64,000 bases of DNA from Lacunisphaera sp. (lineage in GTDB: Bacteria > Verrucomicrobiota > Verrucomicrobiia > Opitutales > Opitutaceae). The stretch covers positions 232,985 to 296,984 of the forward strand of contig JAQSCO010000057.1 of assembly GCA_029945445.1 (NCBI GenBank). The letters are read 5' to 3'. The notes below the pieces were generated by a model. That model did not search any database. It was not told the DNA's origin and saw nothing but the letters and a program-made list of their open reading frames with translations. The number at the start of each line of letters is the position of its first letter. Position 1 is the stretch's first letter. This document shows positions 51,450 to 60,801 of this stretch, in pieces. The position numbers were made by a program, and so were the translations under genes.

Positions 51450-51911
51450 ATGCCCTCGAAACCCATTCCCGGCTCCTCGGGCGAAGTGCTGACCAGCCTG
51501 CCGTCGGCCTACCTGCCGCATGCCGCCACCGGCCTGCTGCACCTGCCGCGGTTTCTGGCAAAGTGCCGCCACGTCAAGGCGCACGGCGCGCTGCCGGCGA
51601 GCTACGCCAAGAACTTCAAGCGCGGCATGGACCGCTTCCTTTGCCAGCACCTCGGCATCGAGCCGGCCGCGGTGGAGCAGATCGTCTTCGAGTCCGTCAC
51701 CGACGAGGAAGTCGAAACGAAATTGAAAGAGCTTCTGCCTGCCGACGTGCGCGCCGCGAAATGGAACCGCGACTACGTGCAGAAGGGCATGACGCCGAGT
51801 GGGCAGGAATTCCTAAAGGAGGCGCTGACCAACATGGGCTGTGCCGACCGCCTGGACCAGATCATCAGCGTGGTGGACCTCATCGAGTTCGACGAGGGCC
51901 GCATCGACTAG
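51450..51911 (+). CDS. DUF5069 domain protein
   Basis: 153 residues from the ATG at 51450. LPHAATGLLHLPRFLAKCR followed by MDRFLCQHLGIEP and SGQEFLKEALTNMGCADR matches the DUF5069 pattern, which I associate mainly with Planctomycetes and Verrucomicrobia. Function unknown. Its stop overlaps the convergent methyltransferase stop. Confidence 0.8.
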   Translation: MPSKPIPGSSGEVLTSLPSAYLPHAATGLLHLPRFLAKCRHVKAHGALPASYAKNFKRGMDRFLCQHLGIEPAAVEQIVFESVTDEEVETKLKELLPADVRAAKWNRDYVQKGMTPSGQEFLKEALTNMGCADRLDQIISVVDLIEFDEGRID

Positions 51912-52429
51912 CGCAAGCGGGCGTCAAACGGCGCGACGGTCTCCAGCCGTGGCTTGGGGGTCCGCGGCAGCCAGCGGTTCGTGACGTTGCAGTAGTCCGA
52001 GTAGATCGCGCCGAAACGCCGGCGCAGCGCGTCCTCCTCCACCGCCACGACGAAGACCTGGAAGGCGGACGCGAGGAAGACGAGGTAGAGGGCGAGGGTG
52101 AGGTGCCAAAAAAAGACGACCTCCCCGAGCACGAAGAGCAGCACCGCCAGATACATCGGGTTGCGCACCCAGCGGTAGGGGCCGCGCATCACGAGCCTTT
52201 TCGGCGGGTCGATCGGCGCCGGGGTGCCGCGGCCGTTCGTGCCGAACAGCCAGAGGCAGGCGAGGTAGAACGCCGCGCCCGTCACGAACAGCGGCAAGGC
52301 GGCGTAGTGGCGGAGCGTCCAGGCGGCGGGCAGGCCCGCCCGGCGCAGGAGAAAGACCCAGGGCACCCAGCCGGCGACGAAGCCGGGCACGAGCACGGTG
52401 AAGAGCAGGTTTTTCAGGAAGAGCCACAT
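51908..52429 (-). CDS. Isoprenylcysteine carboxyl methyltransferase-like membrane protein
   Basis: 173 residues, four to five membrane segments. GPYRWVRNPMYLAVLLFVLGE is the ICMT/phospholipid methyltransferase signature; EEDALRRRFGAIYSDYC is the second conserved block. Methyl-acceptor unknown. Confidence 0.88.
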   Translation of the reverse strand: MWLFLKNLLFTVLVPGFVAGWVPWVFLLRRAGLPAAWTLRHYAALPLFVTGAAFYLACLWLFGTNGRGTPAPIDPPKRLVMRGPYRWVRNPMYLAVLLFVLGEVVFFWHLTLALYLVFLASAFQVFVVAVEEDALRRRFGAIYSDYCNVTNRWLPRTPKPRLETVAPFDARLR

Positions 52430-52447
52430 GGAAAAAAACAGCGGAGG

Positions 52448-53533
52448 TCAGGACGCCGGGGAAAAGGGCGGAACCGTCGCGTGGCCGAGGGTGCGCCGGA
52501 GTGATTTGAGGTTTTCGCGGACGAGCGCGCCCATGGTCTCGCAGCCGAGGTAGCTGGGGGACTTGAAATGATCGGCCAGGCCTTCGCGCAGGGAAACGAC
52601 GTTCTCCGGTGGCGCGAGGGTATCCAGCCCCATCGCGTCGAGCAGCAGGCCGAGCCGCGTGGTGGACAGCTCGGCGCGCTGGAGGATGAGGGTCTGCTCC
52701 TCGCGCTGGTATTGTTGCGCCGTCTTCACGTGCAGGTGCTGGGCGCAGAAGAGCGTGAGCGGCGTGTTGTCCTTGAAATACTGCGGCAGGTAGAAGCTTT
52801 TCCGCCCGTGGTAGCTCTGCTGGTCAAAATCCATCGCGCGGATGCGGATCTGGGAGTCCTCGAAGTCCGGCGTGATGACGACGACGAAGTTGTAGCTGCG
52901 CATGTCGCCGAGCAGGCGAACGAAGCAGCGCTCGTTGAACTTCACCAGTTCCTTGGCGATGCGGATGGGCTTGAGTTCCTTGTTCCGTAGCCAGCGCTCG
53001 ATGAAGATGTCGCCGGGGATGCCGGCGATGTGCTCTTCAATGAGGGTGTTGCCGGAGGTGAGGAAGTTGAGCCGGTTGGGCGAGAGGAGGTGCTCGAGTT
53101 CCAGGCCGTAGACGCGCGAGGCGTCGGCTTTCTTCACGTAGAAGTAGTCCTGGTTGTCGTTGTAGGCATTGACGATCCGGATGCGGAACGGCGTCGAGTT
53201 GCCAAAGGCGCAAAAGTCCACGCGGTCGATGAACAGGTGCTCCATGACGGAGGCGTCGCCGTCGACCCGCAGCAGCGCGTAGATGCGCTTGAGGCCCTCG
53301 TTGAGCGCGTTCATCTCGGCGGCGGGATAGATCACGGTTTCCCAAAGGGTGTTGCGGCCGGCGGCGTCCGTGAGCGGGATCGTATCCTGGAAATGCCGCA
53401 ACTGCTCGTAGGTGACCGGCAGCTGGCGCTCGCGGCGGTATTTCCGCAGGTAGTCGCGCAAGTCGTCGCCGATGGGGTAACTCGGTTTTTTCAGCATGCG
53501 CTCCAGCGCGGAAGGGTCGGTGGGGGCGTCCAT
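52448..53533 (-). CDS. Unrecognised protein with kinase-like catalytic motifs
   Basis: 361 residues, no signal or membrane part. The region around residues 205-245 reads FVRLLGDMRSYNFVVVITPD followed by IRIRAMDFDQQSYHG. The D-x-x-x-x-N pattern in GDMRSYN and the following DFD match a catalytic loop and a Mg-binding DFG-like motif of the protein-kinase fold (as in HipA/aminoglycoside kinases). The first 100 residues show LRKYRRERQLPVTYEQLRHF and a hydrophobic core typical of an N-lobe. I infer a kinase-like fold; no family name. Confidence 0.65.
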   Translation of the reverse strand: MDAPTDPSALERMLKKPSYPIGDDLRDYLRKYRRERQLPVTYEQLRHFQDTIPLTDAAGRNTLWETVIYPAAEMNALNEGLKRIYALLRVDGDASVMEHLFIDRVDFCAFGNSTPFRIRIVNAYNDNQDYFYVKKADASRVYGLELEHLLSPNRLNFLTSGNTLIEEHIAGIPGDIFIERWLRNKELKPIRIAKELVKFNERCFVRLLGDMRSYNFVVVITPDFEDSQIRIRAMDFDQQSYHGRKSFYLPQYFKDNTPLTLFCAQHLHVKTAQQYQREEQTLILQRAELSTTRLGLLLDAMGLDTLAPPENVVSLREGLADHFKSPSYLGCETMGALVRENLKSLRRTLGHATVPPFSPAS

Positions 53534-53613
53534 CCGCCGGCACCATGATGCCGGCCGGGCGGCGTGGCAATAGCGCGCCTTGTCAAGGTCCGGAAACTCC
53601 GCTGAATCACGCC

Positions 53614-55185
53614 ATGACCACCGGTCGCCCCGCCTTGGGCTGGCTGCGCCAGCCCGAAAACCTCCAGCGCCTCGCGCGCGCGGTGCTGCTGCTTTTTTTC
53701 GTGTGGCTCGCCGGGCGCTTCTGGCACCCGTATTACGGCTTCACGCGTTTCATCCAGCTCGACGAGTCGGATGCCGCGGTGATGCTGCCCGAGCTGCGCG
53801 ACGCACCCATCTATGTCTACCATTACGCCGGCGGCTACGACGGCGCGGCCTACGCCCAGCTCGCCGCGCGGCCCGCGGCCCGCGGTCCCGAGCTGGCGCA
53901 CGCGCTGGACAGCCTGCCTTACCGCGCCCGGCGGATCCTGCTCAGCTGGACGGCGCACGTGCTCGCGTGGGGCGACCCGGTGCGCGCCGTGCAGATTTAC
54001 GCCGGGCTGAACCTCGCGGGGTGGGGCGCGCTGGCCTGGCTGCTGGCGAAAATATTTCCGCCGCAGAACTGGCGCAATTTCACCGCGTGGGCTGGCCTGC
54101 TGTTTTCCGCGGGGGTGCTGCACAGCGTGCGGCTGGCGCTGACGGACCTCGCGGCGTTTGCGCTGCTGGCCGCGGCGGTTTGGTCGGCGGAGGCCGGCCG
54201 CCGGAACCGCCCGGTGGCACTGCTGGCGGCAGCCGGGCTGGTGCGCGAGACCGCACTGCTCGGCGCCGTCGGGCTGTGGCGGGGCTCATGGCGGGATGAT
54301 TGGCGGGGAAATATTTTCCGGTTGGTGCTGGCGGCGGTGCCGCTCGGCCTCTGGCTGCTCTACCTGAAAGCCAACAGCGGCCCGGTGGGGCAGGGCCTGG
54401 GCAACTTCAACTGGCCGGTGCTCGGTTGGGTGGAAAAGCTCGCGGCGTCGGTCGCCCAGCTCCGCGCCGAGCCTGACACGTGGCTGGCGCTGACGACGCT
54501 GCTGGCCTTCGGCGCGATCACGGTGCAGTTCGCCTACCTGCTGCTCCGCCGGGAGCCGGGCAATCCGTGGTGGCGGCTCGGCGCGGTGTATGATGTGCTG
54601 TTGCTGAGCCTCGGCACGGCCGTGTGGGCGGGCCACCCGGGTGCGGCGACGCGCATCCTCCTGCCGCTCGCGCTGGCGTTCAATGTGCTGGCCGTGCGCC
54701 GCCGCGCCGGCCCCGCCTGGCTGCTCGCGGGCAACGCGACCGTTTTTGCCGGCGTCCTCGCGCTCTGGCAGGTGCCGCAGGATGCGCACGAGCTGGCCGC
54801 GGGGCGCACGTCGGCCGGGGCCTGCGTCGTGCGCACGGACAACCGCTGGCAAGGCGTGGAGCACGGCCGCAACCGTGCTTGGGCTTGGTGCGCGCAGGCG
54901 GGCGGATTGGAAATCGATTGCTGGCCGCGCCGCGCGGACGCGGTGAAGGTGCAGGTGGAAGTGCGCGGCATCACGCCGCGGCAACTGGAAATCCGGCACG
55001 CCGGCCAACTCCTCTGGCAGGGCGAGATCGGCGCCAAGCTCCAGACCATTTCGCTGCCGGCGTTCCCGCTGGAGAATGGCCGCGGCCAACTCGAGCTGGC
55101 CAGTCCCGCGGACCCGGTGCCGGAGGGCGCAGAGGCCGGCGCGCGCCAGCTGGGCTTCGCCGTCTACGGCGTGCGGGTCGATTAA
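53614..55185 (+). CDS. Large polytopic membrane protein, unrecognised
   Basis: 523 residues from the ATG at 53614. About ten to eleven hydrophobic segments up to residue 400, interrupted by polar loops (FTRFIQLDESDAAVMLPEL, YAGGYDGAAYAQLAAR). The last about 120 residues are soluble beta-rich (VKVQVEVRGITPRQLEI). The D-x-D/E-like loop near the N-terminus and its helix count resemble GT-C glycosyltransferases, but I cannot confirm. It ends exactly at the convergent permease stop. Confidence 0.65.
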   Translation: MTTGRPALGWLRQPENLQRLARAVLLLFFVWLAGRFWHPYYGFTRFIQLDESDAAVMLPELRDAPIYVYHYAGGYDGAAYAQLAARPAARGPELAHALDSLPYRARRILLSWTAHVLAWGDPVRAVQIYAGLNLAGWGALAWLLAKIFPPQNWRNFTAWAGLLFSAGVLHSVRLALTDLAAFALLAAAVWSAEAGRRNRPVALLAAAGLVRETALLGAVGLWRGSWRDDWRGNIFRLVLAAVPLGLWLLYLKANSGPVGQGLGNFNWPVLGWVEKLAASVAQLRAEPDTWLALTTLLAFGAITVQFAYLLLRREPGNPWWRLGAVYDVLLLSLGTAVWAGHPGAATRILLPLALAFNVLAVRRRAGPAWLLAGNATVFAGVLALWQVPQDAHELAAGRTSAGACVVRTDNRWQGVEHGRNRAWAWCAQAGGLEIDCWPRRADAVKVQVEVRGITPRQLEIRHAGQLLWQGEIGAKLQTISLPAFPLENGRGQLELASPADPVPEGAEAGARQLGFAVYGVRVD

Positions 55186-56144
55186 GCCGCCGCGCGGCCC
55201 TGCCGCAGGCGGTCGAGGAAGACCGCGACAATGATCACGAGACCGATGATGATTTCCTGGAAATACGTCGGCCAGCCCATCTGCTGCGAGCCGTTGCGGA
55301 GCACGGCCATGATGAGCGCGCCGATCATCGAACCGAGGATCGTGCCCACGCCACCGCTCAGGCTGGCGCCGCCGATGATGACCGAGGCGATGATGTCGAG
55401 TTCGAGGCCGACCGCGACCGTCGGGTCGCCCTGCCGCAGGCGCGAGAGCTGGAAGAGACCCGCCAGTCCGAAGAACAGGCCGGCGATCACGTAGATGAAG
55501 ACCTTGAGCCGCGTGGTCGGGATGCCGCAGAGCCGCGCGGTCGCCTCGTTGGAGCCCAGCGCGAAGACATGCCGCCCGAAGACCGTGTTGCGCAGCAGGA
55601 GCGAGGTGAGGATCGCCAGGCCGATGGCCACCCACACGCCCGCCGGCAGCGCGTGGCTGAACGGGTCGGCGGTCGTCATCCAGCCGTTGATGGGCGAGCC
55701 GTCGTAGTTGACGGTCTGGTTGTCCGCGAGCCACTTGGCGCCGCCGCGGGCCACGCCGAGTGTGCCGAGCGTGATGATGAAGGGCGTCATGCGCAGCCCG
55801 GCGATCGCCGCGCCGTTGAGCAGGCCGATCAGCCCGCCCGACGCGACGACGGCGATCAGCACCGGCATGGGCCCCCAGCCGTGCTGGATGAGCAGCGCGC
55901 CGACGACACTGGTCAGCGCGATGGTTGAGCCCACCGAGAGGTCGATGCCGCCGCTGACGATGATCAGCGTCATGCCGAGCGCGCCGATGGCGACGATGAC
56001 GGTCTGCGTGAAGATGATCTTGAAATTATTGTAGGTGAGGAAAAATTCCCGCGTCTCCCCGGGGATCGCGAACAGCACGATCACGAGGATGAGCCCGATG
56101 AACGGGCCGCCCTTGGCGAGGATGGTTTTCAGGTTTTTTTTCAT
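55182..56144 (-). CDS. Ribose-type sugar ABC transporter permease
   Basis: 320 residues from the ATG at 56144. About eight to ten membrane helices; SGGIDLSVGSTIALTSVVGA is the RbsC-type family motif, with IIGGASLSGGVGTILGSMIG near the end. It works with the upstream ATPase and the two binding proteins. Confidence 0.93.
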   Translation of the reverse strand: MKKNLKTILAKGGPFIGLILVIVLFAIPGETREFFLTYNNFKIIFTQTVIVAIGALGMTLIIVSGGIDLSVGSTIALTSVVGALLIQHGWGPMPVLIAVVASGGLIGLLNGAAIAGLRMTPFIITLGTLGVARGGAKWLADNQTVNYDGSPINGWMTTADPFSHALPAGVWVAIGLAILTSLLLRNTVFGRHVFALGSNEATARLCGIPTTRLKVFIYVIAGLFFGLAGLFQLSRLRQGDPTVAVGLELDIIASVIIGGASLSGGVGTILGSMIGALIMAVLRNGSQQMGWPTYFQEIIIGLVIIVAVFLDRLRQGRAAA

Positions 56145-56154
56145 CGGGAAAATC

Positions 56155-57645
56155 TCAGGCGCTGCCGGTGGCGACGCGTATGATGTCGGGTTCGTTCCAC
56201 TCGGCGCGCGGGCGCACGGCGGAGAGTTCACCGCGGCACATGACGCCGATGGTGTCGCACAGTCCGAGGAGCTCGGGGAGGTAGGAGCTGACGACGACCA
56301 CGGCCTTGCCCGCGGCGGCGAGTTCACTGACTAGCTGGTAGATCTGCGCCTTGCTGCCGACATCGATCCCGCGCGTGGGCTCGTCGAGCAGGAAGATCCG
56401 CGCCGGGTGCTCGAGCAGGCGGGCGAGGGCGACCTTCTGCTGGTTGCCGCCGGATAATTCCCCGATGCACTGCGCGGTGTCGCGGCATTTCACCCGCAGC
56501 TCGCCGACCCAGCGCTGCGCGGCCTGCTGCTGCCGGCCGCGGCCGATCCAGCCGAGTCGGCCGAAGCACTCCATCTTGGTCAGCGTGAGGTTGTCCGCGA
56601 TGGACTGGTTGAGCATCAGGCCCTCCTCCTTGCGGTTCTCGCTTAAAAACCCCACGCCCTGCGCCCAGCGGCTGCGCGGGCTGGCCGCGCCGGCGGGCGC
56701 ATCGAGGATGCACACCTCGCCGGCCTCGAGGTCGTCGAGGCCGAAAACGGTGCGGAGCAAATCCGTGCGGCCCGCGCCGATCAGGCCGGCCAGGCCGAAG
56801 ATCTCGCCGGCTTTCACCTGCAGGCTCGCGCGCTTGAGCCGCGGGGCCCCGCCGGCGGACTTCACCTCGAGGACGACACGACCCGGTGCGTGCGCGGTGC
56901 GGGGATAAAGGTCCTTCACCTCGCGGCCGGTCATCAGCGTGACGATGTGGTCGAGGCTGGCGTCCTTCATCTCGCCCGAGCCGACGGTCTCGCCGTCCTT
57001 GAGCACGGTGTAGCGGTCGGCGATGTGGCGGCATTCCTCGAGAAAATGGCTGATGTAGATCACGCTCACGCCCGAGGCGCGGAGCCGGCCAATGGTGGCG
57101 AAAAGTTTTTCGGTGTCGGCCTGCGTCAGGCTGCTGGTCGGCTCGTCCATGATGAGCACTTGCGGTTGGATGAGCAGCGCGCGGGCGATCTCGATGACCT
57201 GTTGCTCCGCAATGGAGAACGCGCCGGCCGGCTGCGCGAGGTCGAGCGTCTCGTGCCCGAGCAGGGCGAGCGCCGCGCGGGCCCGGTCGCGTGAGGCGCG
57301 GCCGTCAACCCAGCCGAGGTTCGCGGACTCGGCGCCGAGCAGGATGTTCTCCTGCGCGCTGAGGTGCAGTGCGAGGTTCAGCTCCTGGTAGATCATCGCC
57401 ACGCCCTTGAGCCGCGCGTCGTGCGGGTTCTCGGGCAGGTAAGGCGCGCCGCCGAGTTCCATCGTGCCGGCGTCGGCGGCGTGGGCGCCGCTGAGGACCT
57501 TCATGAGCGTGCTCTTGCCGGCGCCGTTCTCACCGATGAGCGCGTGCACCTCGCCCGGGGCGATGGCCAGAGAGACGCTTTTCAGCGCGCGCGTCGCGCC
57601 GAAGCTTTTCTGGATGCCGGTGAGGCGCAGGCGGACGTCGGACAT
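56155..57645 (-). CDS. Sugar ABC transporter ATP-binding protein, RbsA type
   Basis: 496 residues with two nucleotide-binding domains. First: Walker A GENGAGKSTLMKVLSG, signature FSIAEQQVIEIARAL, Walker B LIMDEPTSSL. Second: degenerate P-loop GLIGAGRTDLLRTVFG, signature LSGGNQQKVALARLL, Walker B LLDEPTRGIDVG. Start overlaps the previous stop (TAATG). Confidence 0.95.
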   Translation of the reverse strand: MSDVRLRLTGIQKSFGATRALKSVSLAIAPGEVHALIGENGAGKSTLMKVLSGAHAADAGTMELGGAPYLPENPHDARLKGVAMIYQELNLALHLSAQENILLGAESANLGWVDGRASRDRARAALALLGHETLDLAQPAGAFSIAEQQVIEIARALLIQPQVLIMDEPTSSLTQADTEKLFATIGRLRASGVSVIYISHFLEECRHIADRYTVLKDGETVGSGEMKDASLDHIVTLMTGREVKDLYPRTAHAPGRVVLEVKSAGGAPRLKRASLQVKAGEIFGLAGLIGAGRTDLLRTVFGLDDLEAGEVCILDAPAGAASPRSRWAQGVGFLSENRKEEGLMLNQSIADNLTLTKMECFGRLGWIGRGRQQQAAQRWVGELRVKCRDTAQCIGELSGGNQQKVALARLLEHPARIFLLDEPTRGIDVGSKAQIYQLVSELAAAGKAVVVVSSYLPELLGLCDTIGVMCRGELSAVRPRAEWNEPDIIRVATGSA

Positions 57646-58613
57646 TACTTCAGATACTGGTCGAGCGGCGGGGTGACCAGGTCGTGGATGGCGGGCTGGT
57701 CGATGTTCTCGCGGGTGACGACGGTCACGCCGGTGTCGATCAGCTTTGGCACGCTTTCGCCGCGGAGGACGGCCACGGCGTTCTTCACCCCGAGGTAGCC
57801 CATGCGGAAGGGGTCCTGCACCATGAGGGCGGAGATATCGCCGGCTTTGAGCGCCAGCAACTCGACGGCACCGGAATCGAAGCCGACGAAATTGATCTTG
57901 CCGCCCGCGAGGCCGGCGTCGCGCAGCGCGAGCAGCAGGCCGGCGGTCGTGGGCTGGTTGCAGGCAAAGACGCCGTCCAGCTCGCGGCCGAAGCGGTTGA
58001 GGAGGTTCTGCGACGTGCGGTAGGCGTTGTCGCGGGACACGCCGCCGTGCTGGTCGGTCGAGACCAGCTTGATGCCGGGGAATTCCTTTTTCATGACCTC
58101 GAGGAAACCCTCCTCGCGCTCCTCGGTGTTGGCGGAGCCGACGGCGTTGCGCAGCATGAGCACGCGGCCGTGCGAGCCGACGAGTCCGGCCAGTGTGCGC
58201 GCGGCGACGCGGCCGCCCTCGCGGTTGTCGGTGGCGATGTAGCAGGACGCGAGCGGCGAGTTGACGCCCGAGTCGATGGTCAGGACCGGGATATTGCCCT
58301 GCACCGCGGTGGCCAAGGGCGCGATGAGCGCGTTGGCGTCGAGCGGGGAGATGACGATGGCGCTGACGCGGCGGCCGATGAAATTCTCGACGACCTGCAC
58401 CTGCTGTTCACGGTCATCCTCCTTGAGCGGGCCCTTGTAGATGACGTTCACGCTGACACCGGCGGCGGCGAGCTCACGCTGCGCCTTCACGGTGCCGGCC
58501 TGGACGGCCTTCCAATATTCGTGTGTCGTGCCCTTCGGGATGACGGCGATGGTGTAGGTGTCGGCTGCGCTGGCGGTGAGCGCGGCGAGCAGGAAAAGGG
58601 CGAGGGAGTTCAT
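57645..58613 (-). CDS. Periplasmic sugar-binding protein 2
   Basis: 322 residues. Signal peptide MNSLALFLLAALTASA, then type-I solute-binding fold of the LacI/RbsB family (TYTIAVIPKGTTHEYWKAVQ, IVISPLDANALIAPL, VLTIDSGVNSP, FDSGAVELLALKAGDI). About 60% like the preceding gene by eye. The ATG overlaps the previous stop (ATGA). Confidence 0.9.
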   Translation of the reverse strand: MNSLALFLLAALTASAADTYTIAVIPKGTTHEYWKAVQAGTVKAQRELAAAGVSVNVIYKGPLKEDDREQQVQVVENFIGRRVSAIVISPLDANALIAPLATAVQGNIPVLTIDSGVNSPLASCYIATDNREGGRVAARTLAGLVGSHGRVLMLRNAVGSANTEEREEGFLEVMKKEFPGIKLVSTDQHGGVSRDNAYRTSQNLLNRFGRELDGVFACNQPTTAGLLLALRDAGLAGGKINFVGFDSGAVELLALKAGDISALMVQDPFRMGYLGVKNAVAVLRGESVPKLIDTGVTVVTRENIDQPAIHDLVTPPLDQYLK

Positions 58614-59590
58614 TTTAGGTATTTGGCGAGGGGCGGGTTCACGATGTCGGCCATGGCCGGATCGTCGAAATTCTCGCGGGTCACAAAGCCAACGCCGGTG
58701 TCGATGCGGGCGGGGACCTTTTCACCGCGGAGGACGGCGACCATCGTCTTCACACCGAGGTAGCCCATGTTCATGGGATTCTGCACGACGAGGCCGTCGA
58801 TGTCGCCCTTCTTGAGGCCGGCGTTGAGGGTCTCACCGGAATCGAAGGCCACGAACTTCACCTTGCCGGCGAGGCCGGCGTCGCGCAGGGCGAGCAGCAT
58901 GCCGGCGGCGGAGGACTCGTTGGAGGCGAAGACGCCGTTGACCACGGTGCCGTATTTGGCGAGCAGGGTCTCGGCGGCACGCTTGGCGGTGTCGCGGGTG
59001 GCGCCGGCGTGCTGGTCGATGGAGAGCAGCTTCATGGCGGGAAAATCCTTCTGCATGATCTCGACGAAGCCGGCCTCGCGCTCCTCGGTGCTGTTGGAGC
59101 CGACCATGAGGCGCAGCATGATGATGTTGCCCTTGCCGCCGAGCAGCTTGCCGAGGTTGCGTGCGGCGATACGGCCGCCTTCGCGGTTGTCGGTGGCCAC
59201 AAAGCTGGAGTAAGCGTCGGACTGCAGGCCGGAGTCGATGATGACGACGGGGATCTTGCCCCGCACGGCGGTCTCGACCGGGGCGACGAGCGCCCGGTTG
59301 TCAAGTGGCGCCAGCACAATGCCGCTCACCCGGCGGCCGATGAAGTTTTCGACGACCTGCACCTGCTGCTCGCGGTCGTCCTCCTTGAGCGGGCCTTTCC
59401 AGATGATGTTTACGCTGATGCCGGCGGCGGCGAGCTCGAGCCTGGCCTTCTCCGCACCGGCGTGGATGGATTTCCAGAACTCGTGCGTCGTGCCCTTTGG
59501 GATGACGGCGATGGTGTAGGTGTCGGCGGCGTGGACCGCAGTGGCGGCACCGGCGACAAACAGGAGTGTCTTGAGCCAGGAGTTTTTCAT
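58610..59590 (-). CDS. Periplasmic sugar-binding protein 1
   Basis: 326 residues from the ATG at 59590. Signal peptide MKNSWLKTLLFVAGAATAVHA, then the same fold with TYTIAVIPKGTTHEFWKSIH, IVLAPLDNRALVAPV and VVIIDSGLQSDA. A tandem duplicate of the next gene that serves the same transporter, so the two may bind different sugars. Confidence 0.9.
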   Translation of the reverse strand: MKNSWLKTLLFVAGAATAVHAADTYTIAVIPKGTTHEFWKSIHAGAEKARLELAAAGISVNIIWKGPLKEDDREQQVQVVENFIGRRVSGIVLAPLDNRALVAPVETAVRGKIPVVIIDSGLQSDAYSSFVATDNREGGRIAARNLGKLLGGKGNIIMLRLMVGSNSTEEREAGFVEIMQKDFPAMKLLSIDQHAGATRDTAKRAAETLLAKYGTVVNGVFASNESSAAGMLLALRDAGLAGKVKFVAFDSGETLNAGLKKGDIDGLVVQNPMNMGYLGVKTMVAVLRGEKVPARIDTGVGFVTRENFDDPAMADIVNPPLAKYLK

Positions 59591-59684
59591 GAGGGGTAAG
59601 CGGACAGGAAAACCGGGAGGGGAAACGAAAACCAGCAGTGGGAAGAAAATATCGTCAACCCGCCGCCGGCGGGCGTCAACCCGC

Positions 59685-60707
59685 CTAAGCGTCGGCGGGG
59701 ACTTCGATGACAGTTTTGATGACGGCGGGATTGGCGGCGACCTCGGGGAAGCGCTGCGGCGTGTCGGCGAGCGCGAAGCGGTGCGTGATCCAAGGCGTCG
59801 TGTCGATGCGGCCGGCCTCGATGAGCCTGATGATGTCGCGAAAAGTGCCGGGCAGGGCATTGCGCGAGGCGAGCAGGGTGAGCTCGCGGCGGTGGAAGTT
59901 CGGGTCGTTGAACGTGACGTCGCCTTGGAACAGGCCGACGAACACGATCCGGCCGCCGGGCGCGGGCAGGTCGAAGGTGCCGGCCATCGACTTTGGGTTG
60001 CCGGTGGCGTCGATCACGACGGTCGGCAGATCGCCGCCGCCGAGGGCACGGAGCTTCACCGCGGCCTCGGGGCCGGCGGAGAGAGTGTTCTTCACCCCAA
60101 GCTGTTTATGGCAAAACTCCAGGCGAGCCTCGCTCATGTCCATCACGGCGAGCGTGGCGCCGCGCACCTGGACAAACTGGATGACACTCAGGCCGATCGG
60201 GCCGGCGCCGATGACGAGCACGAAGTCGTCGGCCGTGAGGTCGGCGCGCTCGACCGCATGGGCGCCGATGCCGAGCGTCTCGACGAGCGCGAGCTGGTCG
60301 AAGGTAAGCTTGGACGATTTGTGCAGCTTGCGCGCCGGGACGTTGAACACCGGGCGCATGCCGCCGTCAGCGTGGACGCCGAGGACCTTGATCTCGGCGC
60401 AGCAGTTGGGCTTGCCGCGGCGACAGGCGATGCAGCGGCCGCAATTGATGTAGGGCTCGACCGAGCAACGGTCGCCGGCCTTCAGGCCGTGCGGGTCGCT
60501 GCCGGGGTCAATCACCTCGACGCCAAGTTCGTGACCGAGGATGCGCGGGTAGGAGAAAAAGGGCTGTTTGCCGGCGAAGGCGTGGAGGTCGGTGCCGCAG
60601 ACGCCGATGCGATGGACGCGCACGAGTGCGTCGCCGGGAGCCGCTACCGGCGGCGGGCCGTCGTTGGCGCTGAACTGACCGGGCTTATCGAGGACGATCT
60701 GGAGCAT
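59685..60707 (-). CDS. Zinc-dependent alcohol/polyol dehydrogenase
   Basis: 340 residues from the ATG at 60707. Catalytic zinc ligands in GVCGTDLHAF and ILGHELG; structural zinc cysteines CGRCIACRRGKPNCC. Rossmann IGAGPIGLSVIQF. Related to sorbitol and L-galactonate dehydrogenases. In this operon it probably oxidises a sugar acid or alcohol intermediate. The 10 codons upstream come from the 60719-60795 repeat, so the true start is the ATG after it. Confidence 0.85.
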   Translation of the reverse strand: MLQIVLDKPGQFSANDGPPPVAAPGDALVRVHRIGVCGTDLHAFAGKQPFFSYPRILGHELGVEVIDPGSDPHGLKAGDRCSVEPYINCGRCIACRRGKPNCCAEIKVLGVHADGGMRPVFNVPARKLHKSSKLTFDQLALVETLGIGAHAVERADLTADDFVLVIGAGPIGLSVIQFVQVRGATLAVMDMSEARLEFCHKQLGVKNTLSAGPEAAVKLRALGGGDLPTVVIDATGNPKSMAGTFDLPAPGGRIVFVGLFQGDVTFNDPNFHRRELTLLASRNALPGTFRDIIRLIEAGRIDTTPWITHRFALADTPQRFPEVAANPAVIKTVIEVPADA

Positions 60708-60718
60708 GGAGATTTTTT

Positions 60719-60795
60719 TAACCACTAATGACCAGTAATGACTCATTAATCCGGATCCTCTGAAATTAGTGAGGTATTAGTGTGGATTAGTGGTT
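60719..60795. repeat. ACTAATG-type AT-rich inverted repeat
   Basis: Left arm AACCACTAATGACCAGTAAT and a right arm, reversed, AACCACTAATCCACACTAAT. Each arm is about 30 bases of degenerate ACTAAT units; about 14 bases separate them. Same layout as the repeat at 16944-17024. Confidence 0.75.
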
Positions 60796-60801
60796 CAAAA
60801 G

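Noticed and set aside
50225-52504. 759-codon plus-strand open frame across serA and DUF5069
   Set aside because: It spans several real genes in other frames and has no family features.
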